Below, one piece after another: positions 36,488-49,283 of a stretch of DNA of 64,000 nucleotides; within the stretch, counting starts at the first letter, position 1; each line of letters opens with the position of its first letter. The DNA lies in NCBI RefSeq assembly GCF_041381155.1, contig NC_091147.1, positions 11,905,030 to 11,969,029 on the forward strand. The letters are read 5' to 3'. The notes beneath the pieces were generated by a model. The model was not told the DNA's origin, did not search any database, and worked only from the letters and a program-made list of their open reading frames with translations. The DNA is from Argopecten irradians. Its lineage: Eukaryota > Mollusca > Bivalvia > Pectinida > Pectinidae. A program made the translations under genes and the position numbers.

Positions 36488-39400
36488 ATTAGCAGTTTAT
36501 GATGTGCAGGATATCGTCTCCCACTATTTTATACTTCCTGACTCGACATTGAACAATATGTGCCAGCAATTTGGCGTCCTTACGTAACAAATTTAAAATT
36601 CCCGCCAATAAAAAAGTCAAGTACACAGCCGATAGCAGATAATATATCTATATCTTAATATCTATGAAAATAATAACATAATAAACATCCACTGAAGAGT
36701 ATCGATAGCTGCGAAAGCGCTAGGGAAGGCAGATTTGTTTTAATATTTTTTGTCATACTTTGTTGCATCACTAGGACATATTACAATTATTTATTATAAA
36801 TGTATATATGATACATTGTAGAACCCGTTTCCGATTTAAACAAAACGGTAGAGAGAGGACAATGGTACTGGTCTTTATGTAATGGCTGAGTAAATCCTCC
36901 ATTTCTTCAATGTTGACATGGTATACGTAATTATATAGTATTTACATGTTTGGTTATTTTACAAGTATTAATGGGAGGGTTATGTTGCAAGACATTTAAT
37001 ATGGCGTTGTAAAGTAGGATCTATATGGTGGTTGATAGATATAATAAGATCGTACCTCGTTTGAATGAGCTCACTTCAATGTACTGTACTACGGATCATT
37101 TGGTGACAAAACACTTTGCTAGATAAAATATTTTAACATAAATTATTTCTGAAGATACTCTAATCATTGCATTACGCACAATGCCAATGTTTTACCTTGT
37201 GAATTATATGTGCTCCGACAAGTACCTTTGTCAACTTTAAGATCTCTACAACTACACTACTTATAAGTGTGTGTCGATAAGTATCTATGTTTACATCGCA
37301 GTTGTGTGTTCGCTATGTCATTACCTACAGTGAACGACGTTCAATTCCGCAGGAACGTCCCTTCGACGCGTATGAGTACATTGATTGTGCGATAGAGGAT
37401 CCATGGAATAACATTACAGATACATGCCTTATTAAACTTTTTTTATTTTACATCAATTACGAAACAAGTCATACAATTTATGCAAATCGCTCTCGATGGC
37501 CCGGATGTAAGCGCGCGAGGGATCTTAGTGTGGGAGGAAATCGGAGTGCACGGAGAAGAGAAAACCCACGTGATCGGGCAGGTTACCCCTAACCTTTTCA
37601 CGTCCGTGCCGGGGATCGAACCCCGGCCGGCTAGGTGAAAGACGAGTGGCTTAATCACTACACCGCCCGATCACCCGATTACATTCCTTTTATGCCATAA
37701 TTTCAAATTTTGAGAACTAACTCATTCCTACAGATCCATTAGTAATGAATATATAATTTAGATATAAATGTTTGAACTATCTCATAGAAACCGGATAAAA
37801 ACACGACGTCATTGTATAATTCTTTTTAGTTGCACCCAGAAAGTTAACTTACTTTCTCTCGCGAAATCTACGTATAGCGTCAGATCAATAATATAATATA
37901 TCAAAACATATATTAACATTTTTGTTATGGAACACCTGTTGACATGTAACTATAAGACATACATGTTATTGTCTGTTGTTCACTGCTGTATGAATGTCAT
38001 TTTTATAGTAGGATGGAGTATCTCACTGATACTGATTTGGTGCGATCCCAATGCACATGATATATCAATATTTCACAAATCATTAGGCTACCCCAAAACA
38101 ATCATCCCACCCCCTACCCTCCAAAAAGGTAAAGCTTGTCTTGGATATAAATCAAATTTTTAAAATAGAGCATGTTTTTCGTTGTAACCAAAATTTAAAT
38201 ATACAAACTTTATACAGACTTATCACTGGTAAAAGTGAAACCAGCATCATATTGAAAACACTGTTAAAACGACACTTCAAAAATCTGTTATATCAAGGAT
38301 GTGCGCTAACAGATCTATACGCTTGTGAAATGGATTCACACTAATCAAGGTAAACAATATGTTCCTACGGAGTCTAGAGATAATAAATGAACTACTAAAC
38401 ATTGGGACTTTTTATCTCATTTAGATAATGCATTTCCACGAATCATGTTCTAAAAATATCTTTACGGCGAAAAGTAACACATCATGCTAACACGTTATGT
38501 CTATGTATACGATGTAGACAACAATGACATGTAATGTAATCATTACGTGGTTTTATTTATAACAATGCTAGATCCATTTGACTAATGTTAGAATAAGCGA
38601 TACATTAAATGTGCAATGCGTAACAATAACGCACCAATGCATTGCTTCATGCCAGAAATAATTATACATACAAGATATCAAAACATTTTAATACTACCCG
38701 CAACAAAAACATGTTTTTATGAACTCGGTTCAAACTTATTGTATATGGTCAGTTTAGTATATAAATCATTCACTGTTTTTGTCTTGAATTCATTAATATA
38801 TCAATTCCTAAACATTTCCACCAATCAATGATAAGTTCTGTCACTTAGTTAGTCTAATTATGATATTATGAGAATTTTGTAAAATTGTGTAAACGACAAA
38901 GAAGAAATATTGAAATACATTATAAGTTGCATAGTTTGTATTACTACCGTATGCAAGTATTTATTTATTAAATTACGCATAATGAGTAAAAAATGTAAAT
39001 ATTCCACAACATTGAAAATAGATTATGTATCTGAACATGAATTTATATTGTCAATTCTGAAACACGAATGATATGTGAGATCAGGACTTAGAATTTTCAC
39101 CTGACCTATTGTAATCTCCATTCGTATTCATTTCTATAATTTATTTTTTTTGCTTACATTTGTTCTTTTTTTTCAGATTTGCAACGGATATTTTAAATAG
39201 GACAATCATTATCACTAACAGTTTACATTATAAGAGCAAATCTTTTAAAACAAAATTTGAAAGAGGCAGTTTTAATGTACAGTCGACTGAGGAACACCCT
39301 CACCGTACTTTGTGATGTTGAATTGATAATAATGAATTGTGGACGTTAAAATCTTCATGCATGTTGATTTTTAATTTTGTGAACTTGAGAGATGTGAAAA

Positions 39401-39821
39401 TTTTAAAGAAGATATCAACGAAAATCATATACAGTTATTTCCATTTGTGTTTTAAAGTATAAATTGTATTACGTTGGCGACTTCTGTAGTCTCAATATTT
39501 GCAATTACTCGGTGCTATGTAGGTGAGTGCATGAAATATCCAATATGATTGATTTCTTATTTTCTATGTATGTTGCTTTAATGAAAAATGCAGAAGTCTT
39601 GTAAAAGTAAAAACCTGCATTCATTATCGCTTTTGCTCATTTATTTGATGCAATTTTAGAATGTTAACTAAAATTAGTTGAATGATTTAAAGAAAAAGAA
39701 AATATCCAGTTCTAAAATATAGCTGTTTTAGACAAGAAAAACTAAATTCGGAATATACTATTTTTAATGAATTCAGATTTTTCAATACAAAGGAAACAAA
39801 AAATAACATCAATTTTGAGAG
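36488..39821. other. Intergenic, one SINE
   Basis: About 3.3 kb between the locus 5 stub and locus 6. The SINE at 37436-37674 is the only element recognised. Short plus-strand frames here have no domain. Confidence 0.4.
37436..37674 (-). repeat. tRNA-derived SINE, full-length-looking copy
   Basis: On the minus strand the head GATCGGGCGGTGTAGTGATT contains an A box and GGGGTTCGATCCCCGG the B box. A central domain follows with the complement of GGGAGGAAATCGGAG and of AAAACCCACGTGATCGGGC, and an A-rich end near 37436. The central domain resembles the conserved cores of metazoan SINE superfamilies described in molluscs; I cannot name which one by eye. Confidence 0.8.
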
Positions 39822-41476
39822 TCATGACAAATCTAATAGTTTAAACATTCCAAAATAGTTAGAATACGGCGATCTGTCGATATATTTAGTTGTACAATCT
39901 TGTCCAGGTACGAATGAGATGGCCTCGGTTTCTATGGTATCATACATGTTCAGGTGGATAATTCCACAGAGGAAGCTTGTCTGACGTCTCTCTGTGGTAT
40001 CTCCTCCGAACTTGGCGGTCCAGAGCCTCTTCCTCTCACTGTTGATGATACTGGGACGATCCTTGTAGATGTTGTGGACACCTGTTGGGGCTGGAACGGT
40101 GGTGGCGGCGGTCCTGAAGTCAAATGTATACAGAGCATAGACGAAGTACATTCCTGCACCTGCCATGGCAGGAACAGAGAGCTTCCTCCCGTCAGTACTC
40201 AATGTCAGGTTCCGTAGGAACGAGGTACTGCTGTCCCGCAGGCTCCATGATACATCTATGGAAATAACAGTAATCATTACAAAATATATTTGTTTTTAAT
40301 TTCGTATCAACATGCTATTAGCATAATCAGGGATAAACTGAAGTGAGACCTAGAGAGAGATCTACAATGTACTTACTTTGACCAGGGTGGATATCATTAG
40401 CGTAAAGATGTGCGGCGAAATTTCTCCCCGTCCACCAGTGGAGTGGCCCTGGAATTAAAGACAGCGTTTTGATGATTTTAAATCCATCCACAAATATCAA
40501 AGCAATATTTAGAAATAAAGTAAAAAAAAAAAAAAAAAAATAAGGAAATAATAACTATAGTAGATCAATCTTAGTAGCTGGTCATATCAAATATTTTTGC
40601 CAGACGTTGAAATGCATGCTGTGATGCAGGAAATATAAGGTAAGATGTGTACTTCAATTTTAGCTATAAGAAAGTTTAGTTTGAAATTCATGATATAGAA
40701 ATACAAAAGATCAAGACATGTGAATAAAATGGAAACTTACGCTCGTCTTGATTAGGACGCCGTCCGTATCTGTTGCGATCTTCTAGCTATACAAGTGCAA
40801 ACACATAGAGCGTAAACTAAACAAAACGTTTAGTGTAAATAAAATAAAATTTAAATTATTAAAAAAAATGTTGAATTTGTACAAGAAGTAAAATACCATA
40901 CCTTTATGCCGAAATTGACTGGGATCTAGGTAAGACATAAGCGGTTATACTGTATCAAGGCTTAATGGTGAGCATATCAACATAGTTTAATTTACATGTA
41001 GACTATAAGAAACTCATAATTTATTTTAAATCTGATGACTATTTTCAGAAACATTTTAAATGTCGACAATCTCTTTATTAAATGTATCAGCAATGTATAC
41101 AATTATCCTCGATACATGTTTTGAGTTGTTAGGGTAATGTTTTATATCCTCCTGATCCACTCACCTGTAGGATAACTTCCTGGAGACGGTCGTCAGACTG
41201 TAAACAACAAAGGGTATCATTGTCTTCAGTCTTCAGTACAAACTCATACAGCGTAGCAACTGTCTCCTTTCCCCGGAAGTCACACGGCAGACATATTTGC
41301 CCCGCAATTTCTGTTTGGGCGCCAATTTCCGGCGCCGCTGTTGCGTCCGGTGGCGACCGATTGCTGACTGTCTGACACACTATATATAGTACAACTAATG
41401 CAGCTAGTAACACGAACTTTGTTAAAACACTAACATGAAAGACGCGAGTTAAACGACTCTGTACCACTTTGGACAT
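39822..41476 (-). CDS. TNF-superfamily-like ligand, locus 6 (four exons, compact)
   Basis: Predicted type II membrane TNF ligand, 287 residues, and the most compact of the set at 1.65 kb. Exon 1 (41476-41165) starts MSKVVQSR, membrane segment about 15-34, module C62-x2-C65 and C90-C91, GTGAGT donor. Exon 2 (40786-40741, 46 bases), GTAAGT donor. Exon 3 (40448-40377) encodes LHWWTGRNFAAHLYA, GTAAGT donor. Exon 4 (40255-39822) starts NVSW, carries RNLTLS, GAGMYFVYALYTFDF, TSFLCGIIHL and YFGMFKLLDLS. Phases are 0, 1, 1. Sequons NVS and NLT are visible. All splice sites are strong, so this is the best template for reading the neighbours. Confidence 0.9.
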
Positions 41477-42468
41477 GGTTCATGATATCAACCAGGAAAA
41501 TGTTTCTCTCTGTGTATAATTGTTCTGCTCAGTGAGGTATGGTGCAAGCATTTTAAGTATAAGGCTGCTAAAAATACCGGGAAACGAGGTCATTATGTAA
41601 TTCCGGGAATGATAATATTATAAAAATAATACACAAGTGTGTATGATGTCATTTTGTCGACGTCATGACAATGACCTGTCGGGGTACTTAAGCATTGTCT
41701 GTAGATAATAAGGGTAAAATATAAAGATTATCGAAATTATACAACGTCTGTTTGTTTATTACACAAGAATGTTGAGTCCGATGTTGTGCAAATAAAGATT
41801 GTAACATGAAGAGATTTGGACTCATATTTCCAGACATTATCTTTCGGTTGCAATGTTTATGTTAAAATGGTATCATAAGCTTCTGTTCTGAGTGAATACA
41901 ACGGGTTAAAAGTGTGTAACTATTACTATATGTTATGGTTTTGTCATTTCTGGAATTAGTCATACTACAATGTAATGAAAAATATTAGAAATTATGATAT
42001 AACATCTGTTCATTTCATATGTTACAACAATGTATTTTGTTCCTGATACTGGTAAAACAAATTACACACATCAATTAATAAATAAAACAAATGATTCGAA
42101 AGGCTTCAAACTGGGAAAACAGTAACAGAACGTATGACACAAAATCGACTGTATCTCCATTTAAATTACTGCTAGACATCCTGACGTTCTAATATAATGA
42201 CTATCAAGGGAGGTAAATCACGTGAACTTGTACTTGGTTTGACTCACCGTCGTCTGACAGGAAAGATACATATATATATATTGCTTGTTCTATTTGACCG
42301 TAATTTCATTGTTAAAAACAAATTTAACGTTTTAAACCAATGCAATTAATCATTTGTAACAATAAAACAAAGTGTGATTTGAGAGTGGCTGTTCTGCTAT
42401 ATGAAGTTTCTGTTATGTTGAAGATGACTGACGACTATATACGTGTCTAAACTGATATGGAATGTTTA

Positions 42469-43672
42469 TGCTAGGTTTACACTATGTTCCCGGCGGCCAC
42501 GGCAGCCCCGTTTCGGGCCACCGTGGACAAAACGTGGTGACCGCGAGACAACTTGAGACAACGCAGAAGGACGTGATAGACAAATGGAGCGGTCGTGATT
42601 ACCTTGGATGCCGTGCCAGATTTTTAAACTGTCAAAAAATTTGCCACGGCAGTCACGGTACAGATGGTAAACGCCACAGGACGTCATAAAACGGGATTGA
42701 CGTAACAAAACGTAACAATGCGTGTGAGGCCGTAACAAAACTTCCAGACGGTCCGTGGTGGAACGGGCAGCAAGCACGTTTCCCGGAATCTAACGGTGAT
42801 TTCAAGTTTTGTGACATTCTGTTGCGTTTTTTCCACGTTTTATCACGGTTGATGCAGATTGGCTGCACGTTTTGTGCCGTTTTGTCAAGGTTTGTCAAGG
42901 TTTTGACGGCAAGCTAAGGTGAATGATAACCGTTTCGATACGTTCTGTCAAGGCACATCACGGCTTGTAGCGATTGAAAGCCCGACGTGATACGGCGTGT
43001 TACGTCTTATTACGGTTTTACGTTGCAACCAATATCTGATGAAGTATCATTGCCTGGCCTGGTACATATTTGCTACTTCATGGATGATTTGTATTATTAA
43101 ACAGAAATAGTCATTATCAAACACATTAAAACCATCAAATTATACAAAAGCTATTATTGCAAAAGACAGATTAAGTGATTAACCATTACAGAAAACAATG
43201 GCGTAAAAACACTTGGCTATAATATTTATATATTCATACCAAATTTAATTTCTAATTAAAATGTGTTTGAAATGACATTTTCGGCAATAAATATTGTTTC
43301 ATTTGCTTCAAAAAAATCCCGGTATCAGACTTTCATCCCTAGTAAGCCTTGGCGGACCGTGAAAAACGTATCGGAGCTTGATCAAAACGTGTAAAACGTA
43401 GCAGACCTCATCAGATCGTAACAGGCCTAGTGAGAACGTAGTGGTATCCTTGATAGACCGTGCTAAAGCCGTAGTGTACCTTTAACCTCCCGGAACAGCA
43501 CTTTCCCGAATATCCACGGTCCATGACGTCATCCGTAAAAGACCGTGGCAAAACTTCACAAGACCTAGCTCAACTTGAATACAGAGACAAAAATAGCCAA
43601 AATTCCACGGCGCACCACGTTTCGGGCAAACGGGGCTACCGTGATCGCCGAGAACATAGTGTAAACCTAGCA
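42469..43672. mobile_element. Non-autonomous transposon with TTA target duplication
   Basis: Left end TGCTAGGTTTACACTATGTT and right end, inverted, identical over the same 20 bases, continuing into C(C/T)CGGCG and CACGG(C/T)AGCCCCGTTT. TTA directly flanks both sides, the 3-base duplication typical of PIF/Harbinger elements. The 1204-base body is unusually rich in short CCGTG, CACGG and AAACGT motifs on both strands and has no transposase frame. Confidence 0.75.
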
Positions 43673-43852
43673 TTATGTTGATTTTATTACCAAGTCTTCT
43701 TTTCATCTCCTTCATATTGGGGGTCAACTGGTCATTTTGGTGTACATTGTTGTGAGTTCAAACACTACATTTAAAGAGCAGTGATAGGCTGAAATGGTAT
43801 GTCACAATTTATTGTTTTAATCTTTATTCAAGAACTGATGTAAGCATTTTTA

Positions 43853-43969
43853 ACTCCATCGGGGTATGAAAGACATTTTGTTTGCAAACTGTGTGAATCC
43901 GAGTAGCGGATTCTCACAAAAATTTGCAAACAAAATTTATTTCATAACCCGATGAAGTCAAAAATAGTT
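43853..43969. repeat. Imperfect hairpin
   Basis: ACTCCATCGGGGTATGAAAG pairs with the complement carried by TTTCATAACCCGATGAAGT, followed by pairing TTTTGTTTGCAAA arms around a loop near 43910. Probably a palindromic repeat of the same class as 6228-6366. Confidence 0.65.
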
Positions 43970-45044
43970 AAATCTATTCTTATAATTGATTTTTCAGACT
44001 ACTTGATAATATGAAATACGTTTAAACGTACGATTCCATTTATTTTCAAATGGATTTTTTTTTCTGAATCAATACGCAACGTCGACGTCACTATTGTGAC
44101 GTCATAATAACGTCGTGTTTTCGCGCCAGTCTCGGAGGTTTTCGAAAAAGAATATGTCAATCAGAAAGTCGGATTTAGTATGAAAACAAATAAACATTAA
44201 TTATTACATATTATAAATTCAGTTATAATCAAGATTGACATCAACATCATAATCATCACCATTATCATCATCATTGTCTCCTTCTTCGTCTAAAATATCT
44301 GTACTTCTATACGTTATCATGCCATTTATAGATATAGGGCTTTTAACACTCGGAATAATTATAATACTCCATTTTAACGAATTTACGTAATTCAAGGTTT
44401 AGTGTTTCTACCATATTTGATAAAGGTTTGAAGTAGAAGCCATACTTAATGTTTCAATATACAGTCATTCCTCCATGATTCGATCTCCAGTGAATTGAAT
44501 TTCTCGCTGTATCGAACTTTTTGCTTGGTTCCGAATAGGTTCTTTACTACTTAATATTACTAACAAACCAATGTATGAATCCAAGGTTTATGTGAATCGA
44601 AGTTTCTTTACGGGGCAATTGTTACGAACCATAGGTAATTGACACTCGATGAATTGCATCACGATAAAAAAGTCGGTCCTTTGAACTTCGAAACATCGAG
44701 GTTTAACTATAAAGTTAGGGACATTTTTTCATTATTCCTTCAATTCTAATATAATAGAAGAAGCATGAACAAATAAATCATTTTATTATCACAATTGACA
44801 TTAATTAGCTGTGATGTTTATTTGTCTTGCAGCCAAGTATCCCGTATGGTTTTACTGTAATAGACACTGAGAGAAAACAGATCGCTTTTCAGCATATGCG
44901 TCGAAAGACAAACATATTTGCAATAATGTCGACATCTTGTCGCCATGTTTTGTTTTGGATCGGGATAGGAAACAGAAACGACAAATACATATTCAAGTAA
45001 TTACCTTCACAAAACATTAACTTTTTGTTGGCGATGATATAAGC

Positions 45045-45198
45045 TCGCAAAGGGTTTTACGATGGTAGGAAACTTGATGGTCCGGAGAACGCCCACGTTT
45101 CGGGCAGGTGGCCCTTTCCGCGTTCGTACCGGAAATCGAACCCGGTCGGCTAGGTGAAAGGCATTCACCATTAGTAAACCACTCGATCACCAAACGTT
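45045..45198 (-). repeat. Diverged copy of the tRNA-derived SINE
   Basis: Shares the B-box region GAAATCGAACCC, the GTCGGCTAGGTGAAAGGC head segment and the TCCGGAGAACGCCCACG core with 37436-37674, same strand, but with internal losses. Confidence 0.65.
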
Positions 45199-45579
45199 TT
45201 GATTTTCATGCTATTGTATATGATTAATATTGTTATTTATACATGAATGTCAATGTAAACAGTTCAAACAGAAATGCTGAATGATGACACAAAAACAACA
45301 TTTACATATTTTCTTAATAGTTAGCACATTTTTATTCTTCATAAAAATAAATAAATAAATATATTCAGCGATATAAAAATAATGATCACATTCTTTTCTT
45401 CACAAATTGAATTGTAAGTTCTAGTTTTAGATAACCATTATGTTTATCTGAATTACGTGTCCTTATTCAAAAATATACCTGATATCGTAGGTAAGGATCA
45501 TTGTTGCCAACAGTTAAGAAGATGCGGGAAAAATCAATAATGTTTTTCCAACTCTATTACTACAATGAAAAAAGATATA

Positions 45580-46587
45580 TCATGAGTAAAACTTTTTAAA
45601 GGTATTTTCCGCGACGAAAAACAAAAGCCACAAAATCATTATAATCGGGATACATAATCCTATCTTTTGCCACATAGTCATACATGCCCTTCCCCGTTTA
45701 ACTTCATAGTCATGGTAAGACACCAGAGGCCGAAGCATTGAACCTGAATTAGATGTTCCCCCACGTGATGATCTACAATGGCAGCACTGACAGGAGCGAA
45801 TTGTTTGTGTACCTATTGATGGCGCATCAGTGGACTGACACCGAACACAATCTCCATAAACATGTCGAGACGGTGGAAGGACGTTGTATTTTCGAAAAGG
45901 CAATCTCCACGTTAAGAAATCCCCATTTGAAGCCTCACTATATGTATCACACGCCTCTTCATTTGCCGACAGCTGATGCCGGCTTGCTGGGCGCAAGTTT
46001 GCGAACCGTCTCTCGAAACTCTTTGTAACATGTCTATAAAATGATTTAGACGATACGTTCGAATTATTAATATGATTTAGTCGACATGACGGTGTTTGTG
46101 TTGCAACATTCTTATGTCGTGAAATGTTGTTATGGTCACAAATCGGTGTTGTCTGTTCTCTTGTCATCGTGACATTCGTCCCAAACACTTGGAGTACATG
46201 ATGTTGTGACACATGTTGCGGATTTTGTTCATTTTCACTAAAATGTCTTACCAGATTCAATTGAATATCTTGAAGATGTCTTTCAATTAGGACATCTTCA
46301 GAATGAAATGCATTAGGACGACAAGAGCGAGGTGTAATTGGTTCTTGCTCGATCATTTTACAACTTTCTACCTCTGACGCAGTGAGTTGTATGTTTCTAT
46401 CGACAAAGTTTTCCTCTGGTGAAAAGAAGTCGGAACTGCTGTGACAGGCAGCTGGAGGAAGTTCTAGAGGGGAGCGAGTGCTGGACTCGCCTCTTTCGTC
46501 GAGGCAATATGGACAGTTACATACATGCTGGCGTTCAGCCCCAAATGACTCCGGACTCAAATAGCATTCGTCAGAATAGGCCATCAT
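45580..46587 (-). CDS. Tail-and-membrane-only paralogue of the locus 8 ligand, locus 7
   Basis: An open frame of 335 residues from a double ATG (MMAYSDECYL) placed just after a CAG acceptor; an earlier in-frame ATG at 46689 is possible but lies in what looks like intron. Near the start is CNCPYC, comparable to CKCNNC in locus 8, then DFFSPEENFVDRNI, comparable to DDFSPEKYFNESNI in locus 8. The only hydrophobic segment is at about residues 309-326 and the protein stops nine residues later at FKKFYS. In locus 8 the cysteine module and TNF exons would follow. With no ectodomain it would be a tail-anchored-like membrane protein with a large cytoplasmic part. It may be a truncated gene, a regulator or decoy, or have unseen 3' exons. 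The frame is long and open, which argues against simple decay. Confidence 0.55.
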   Translation of the reverse strand: MMAYSDECYLSPESFGAERQHVCNCPYCLDERGESSTRSPLELPPAACHSSSDFFSPEENFVDRNIQLTASEVESCKMIEQEPITPRSCRPNAFHSEDVLIERHLQDIQLNLVRHFSENEQNPQHVSQHHVLQVFGTNVTMTREQTTPICDHNNISRHKNVATQTPSCRLNHINNSNVSSKSFYRHVTKSFERRFANLRPASRHQLSANEEACDTYSEASNGDFLTWRLPFRKYNVLPPSRHVYGDCVRCQSTDAPSIGTQTIRSCQCCHCRSSRGGTSNSGSMLRPLVSYHDYEVKRGRACMTMWQKIGLCIPIIMILWLLFFVAENTFKKFYS

Positions 46588-47989
46588 CGTTTTAAAACTG
46601 ATATATGATTTCTGTGAAATAAATAAATGAGTTACTAAACTGTCAATAAAAATATTAATGTGTAAGGAATATTCACGTAATGTTTTCATTGAATGATTAA
46701 CTCACTGATTAACTTCTCCTTTCAAAATGTTTAAGTTATATGTGACATATTTCGCATACTTACAAAGTTTTTAATATGTTCTTCACCACAAAAAGTTAAC
46801 AACATTCTGAAAATTACAATACTTTCAATGCATAGTTTTTTATGTTACAAGTACAAATGTACAAGTACAAAGAAAATGATTAACTAACAAATTCATTATA
46901 TAACATATACAGTGCACTACAATGAGTACATACGGTCAGACCATGAAGCCAAACTGTTTTCTGCATTTTCATGGAACATTTTTACAGTGTTATTAGTAAT
47001 TGTAGAGTGTTTTTGCAGGTATGTTTCCATCTAAACTACATCTGGCATAACAACAAAAAATTTACATTGCATAATGTTTGTGTTTTTAATAACGTTAATA
47101 AGGCATCATTTGTGTTTACATCATTCGTTAAACCCCATGGTTTTCAATAGATTACAGTTGACAAAATAACATGTCAGTTTTCCGCCAATTCGGACACATA
47201 CAACATATAATTATGTGATTATATAAAAGTTGTCGCCATAGCAATAAAAATAAACACGATACAGCACTTTGAAACACTTGCTTGTAAATCACAACATAGT
47301 TTTACTTTCTTTTTACCTAACGTTACAATACCTGCAATCTGCCCGAGATATAAACATGAAAATATGTTTGTATAACAAGTACATGTGTATCTATCTACAT
47401 AGCGTCAAAACGGCTCACTTAAGCTGCTATCGTACCTTTAAGCGATGTTTTTGTACAGAATTAATCAAATGTATTCATACCTGCATTCACATTGCTTTAA
47501 ACCTCCAAAGAGTCCTAGCACCTCCCGGAAGCCGGTTTACTGACGTCATGGTATTCCCAGATTATATGAGACATACCTTTGCACAGTTCATTTTGTATAC
47601 AAATGATTATAACTGGCACTGTATTCATACCCGTAAAAAACGATTTATTTCAAATCGCTTAAGTTATAATGAAACTATATGATTACATATACTGATGAAC
47701 TCCGTGGCATGTTCTCTTTCTAGGATAGCAATGGGTTACTACATACATACTAATAAAAAGTTATTCTATTATGATGTAGCGTAACATACGGATATTTAGG
47801 TAAATAATGATATATAAATATACATATCCACATATTATATGCCTGTCAAATCACCTTGTCTAAACAACTTTACAGTATGACTCACACACCTGAGATATTA
47901 CTTTGTGATACCACTGCAAGTTATCGACGAAGAACTGACCGACCACTACATTTAATCTTACAGGACAACACTTACTTCATATTTCCAAA

Positions 47990-48172
47990 CTGCCTGAATG
48001 TAATCGCGCGACGGGTCTTAGTGTGGGAGGAAACTGGAGTGTCCGGAGAAAACCCACTTGATCGGGCAGGTGATTCATAACCTTTTCACGTCCGTGCCGG
48101 GTATATGTATCTAACCTTGGTCAGCTAGGCGAAAAGCGAGCGGCATCACTACTACACCACCCGATCACACTT
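47990..48172 (-). repeat. Third copy of the tRNA-derived SINE
   Basis: Shares TTAGTGTGGGAGGAAA, GGAGAAAACCCAC and TTTTCACGTCCGTGCCGGG with the copy at 37436, again on the minus strand. The B box is degraded. Confidence 0.7.
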
Positions 48173-49283
48173 ATTGATATATTTACTAAAAACCGGTCAG
48201 CAGCACATTGGTCACATTCGTGAATTATTGACGTCACGTAATTGTTCCTATTACGACGCTGGTTCTGTCATATGTTACACTTTGGTACATGTTTAGACAT
48301 ATTACAAATGTATATTCATGTATTATATCCCAAATAAGTAATATACTTCATCTGGATATATATCTGCACTGCCATTTTTGTGATTATTTGTTTATTTACT
48401 TTATTAAGCTCTTTAAAAATTCCCGCATAAATAAACTTTTTTTTTCTTCTATCTATGTGGTTATTCCGATAATCACATTTGATGCCTGCTCAAAGGAAGG
48501 ATAAATATTGTGGTTTTGTGGCTCACTAGGCGTTATAAGTGCTATAGGCGGGAAACAAGATTGATTATATTTAGTGTCTGCGGTTAGCCGCAGCCAAACT
48601 AATGTATTACTATAGCACGGAGGCTAGTGTTTCATACATAAAGCTTTTGAAGTAAAATGCACTGAGCAATAGGTCAACTTGTTATTACACCGCTTGAGCT
48701 TAATGTGAATGTATAATAGGTTTCCATAATATAGACGGCCAATTTTTTTAATAAATAAGCGGGAATACTGTACCACAATGTTTTGATATGACATACTCCA
48801 AAAAGTGTCACATAACACCTGTGGCCGAGACACAAACATAATTGGTCGTTGATACACACTTACTAGTGCTAGAACACTAACTGACCTACTTATTGGTGAT
48901 ATGATACATGTTGTATAGAAAAGACTTGGATATTCACAAGATGTGTTTTCTTTCATATGTACTCTGTTGATTCTCGAGATATTTCCTGTCCGGGTATCCC
49001 ATTGTAGGCGATGTTTTTAAATAAGCAAGGCAGATGAGCTATTGAGTAATATTTGTTATTCTTTGTAATATGTTTTAACGACAAATTAACAATGGATACG
49101 AACAAAACTGAGTATTTATCAAGATTAAATTCAGCTATTAGGAGGTCTCATTTAACGATCACGCCTACAGCGACAGTCATATATCAAGTGCATGGTAACT
49201 AACAAAAGTGAAAGCAGGTTTTAGAACTTCTCAGAACAACAACAGCCGACCGAGGTGAGCAGAGTTATAATATGCCCTTTAAC

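Larger units (their letters stand above)
41477..45579. other. Intergenic between loci 6 and 7
   Basis: Contains the 1.2 kb transposon at 42469-43672, a hairpin at 43853-43969, a dispersed repeat at about 43975-44215 with several GACGTC palindromes, and a SINE at 45045-45198. I searched by eye for cysteine-module or TNF-core exons that could belong to locus 7 and saw none. Confidence 0.4.
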
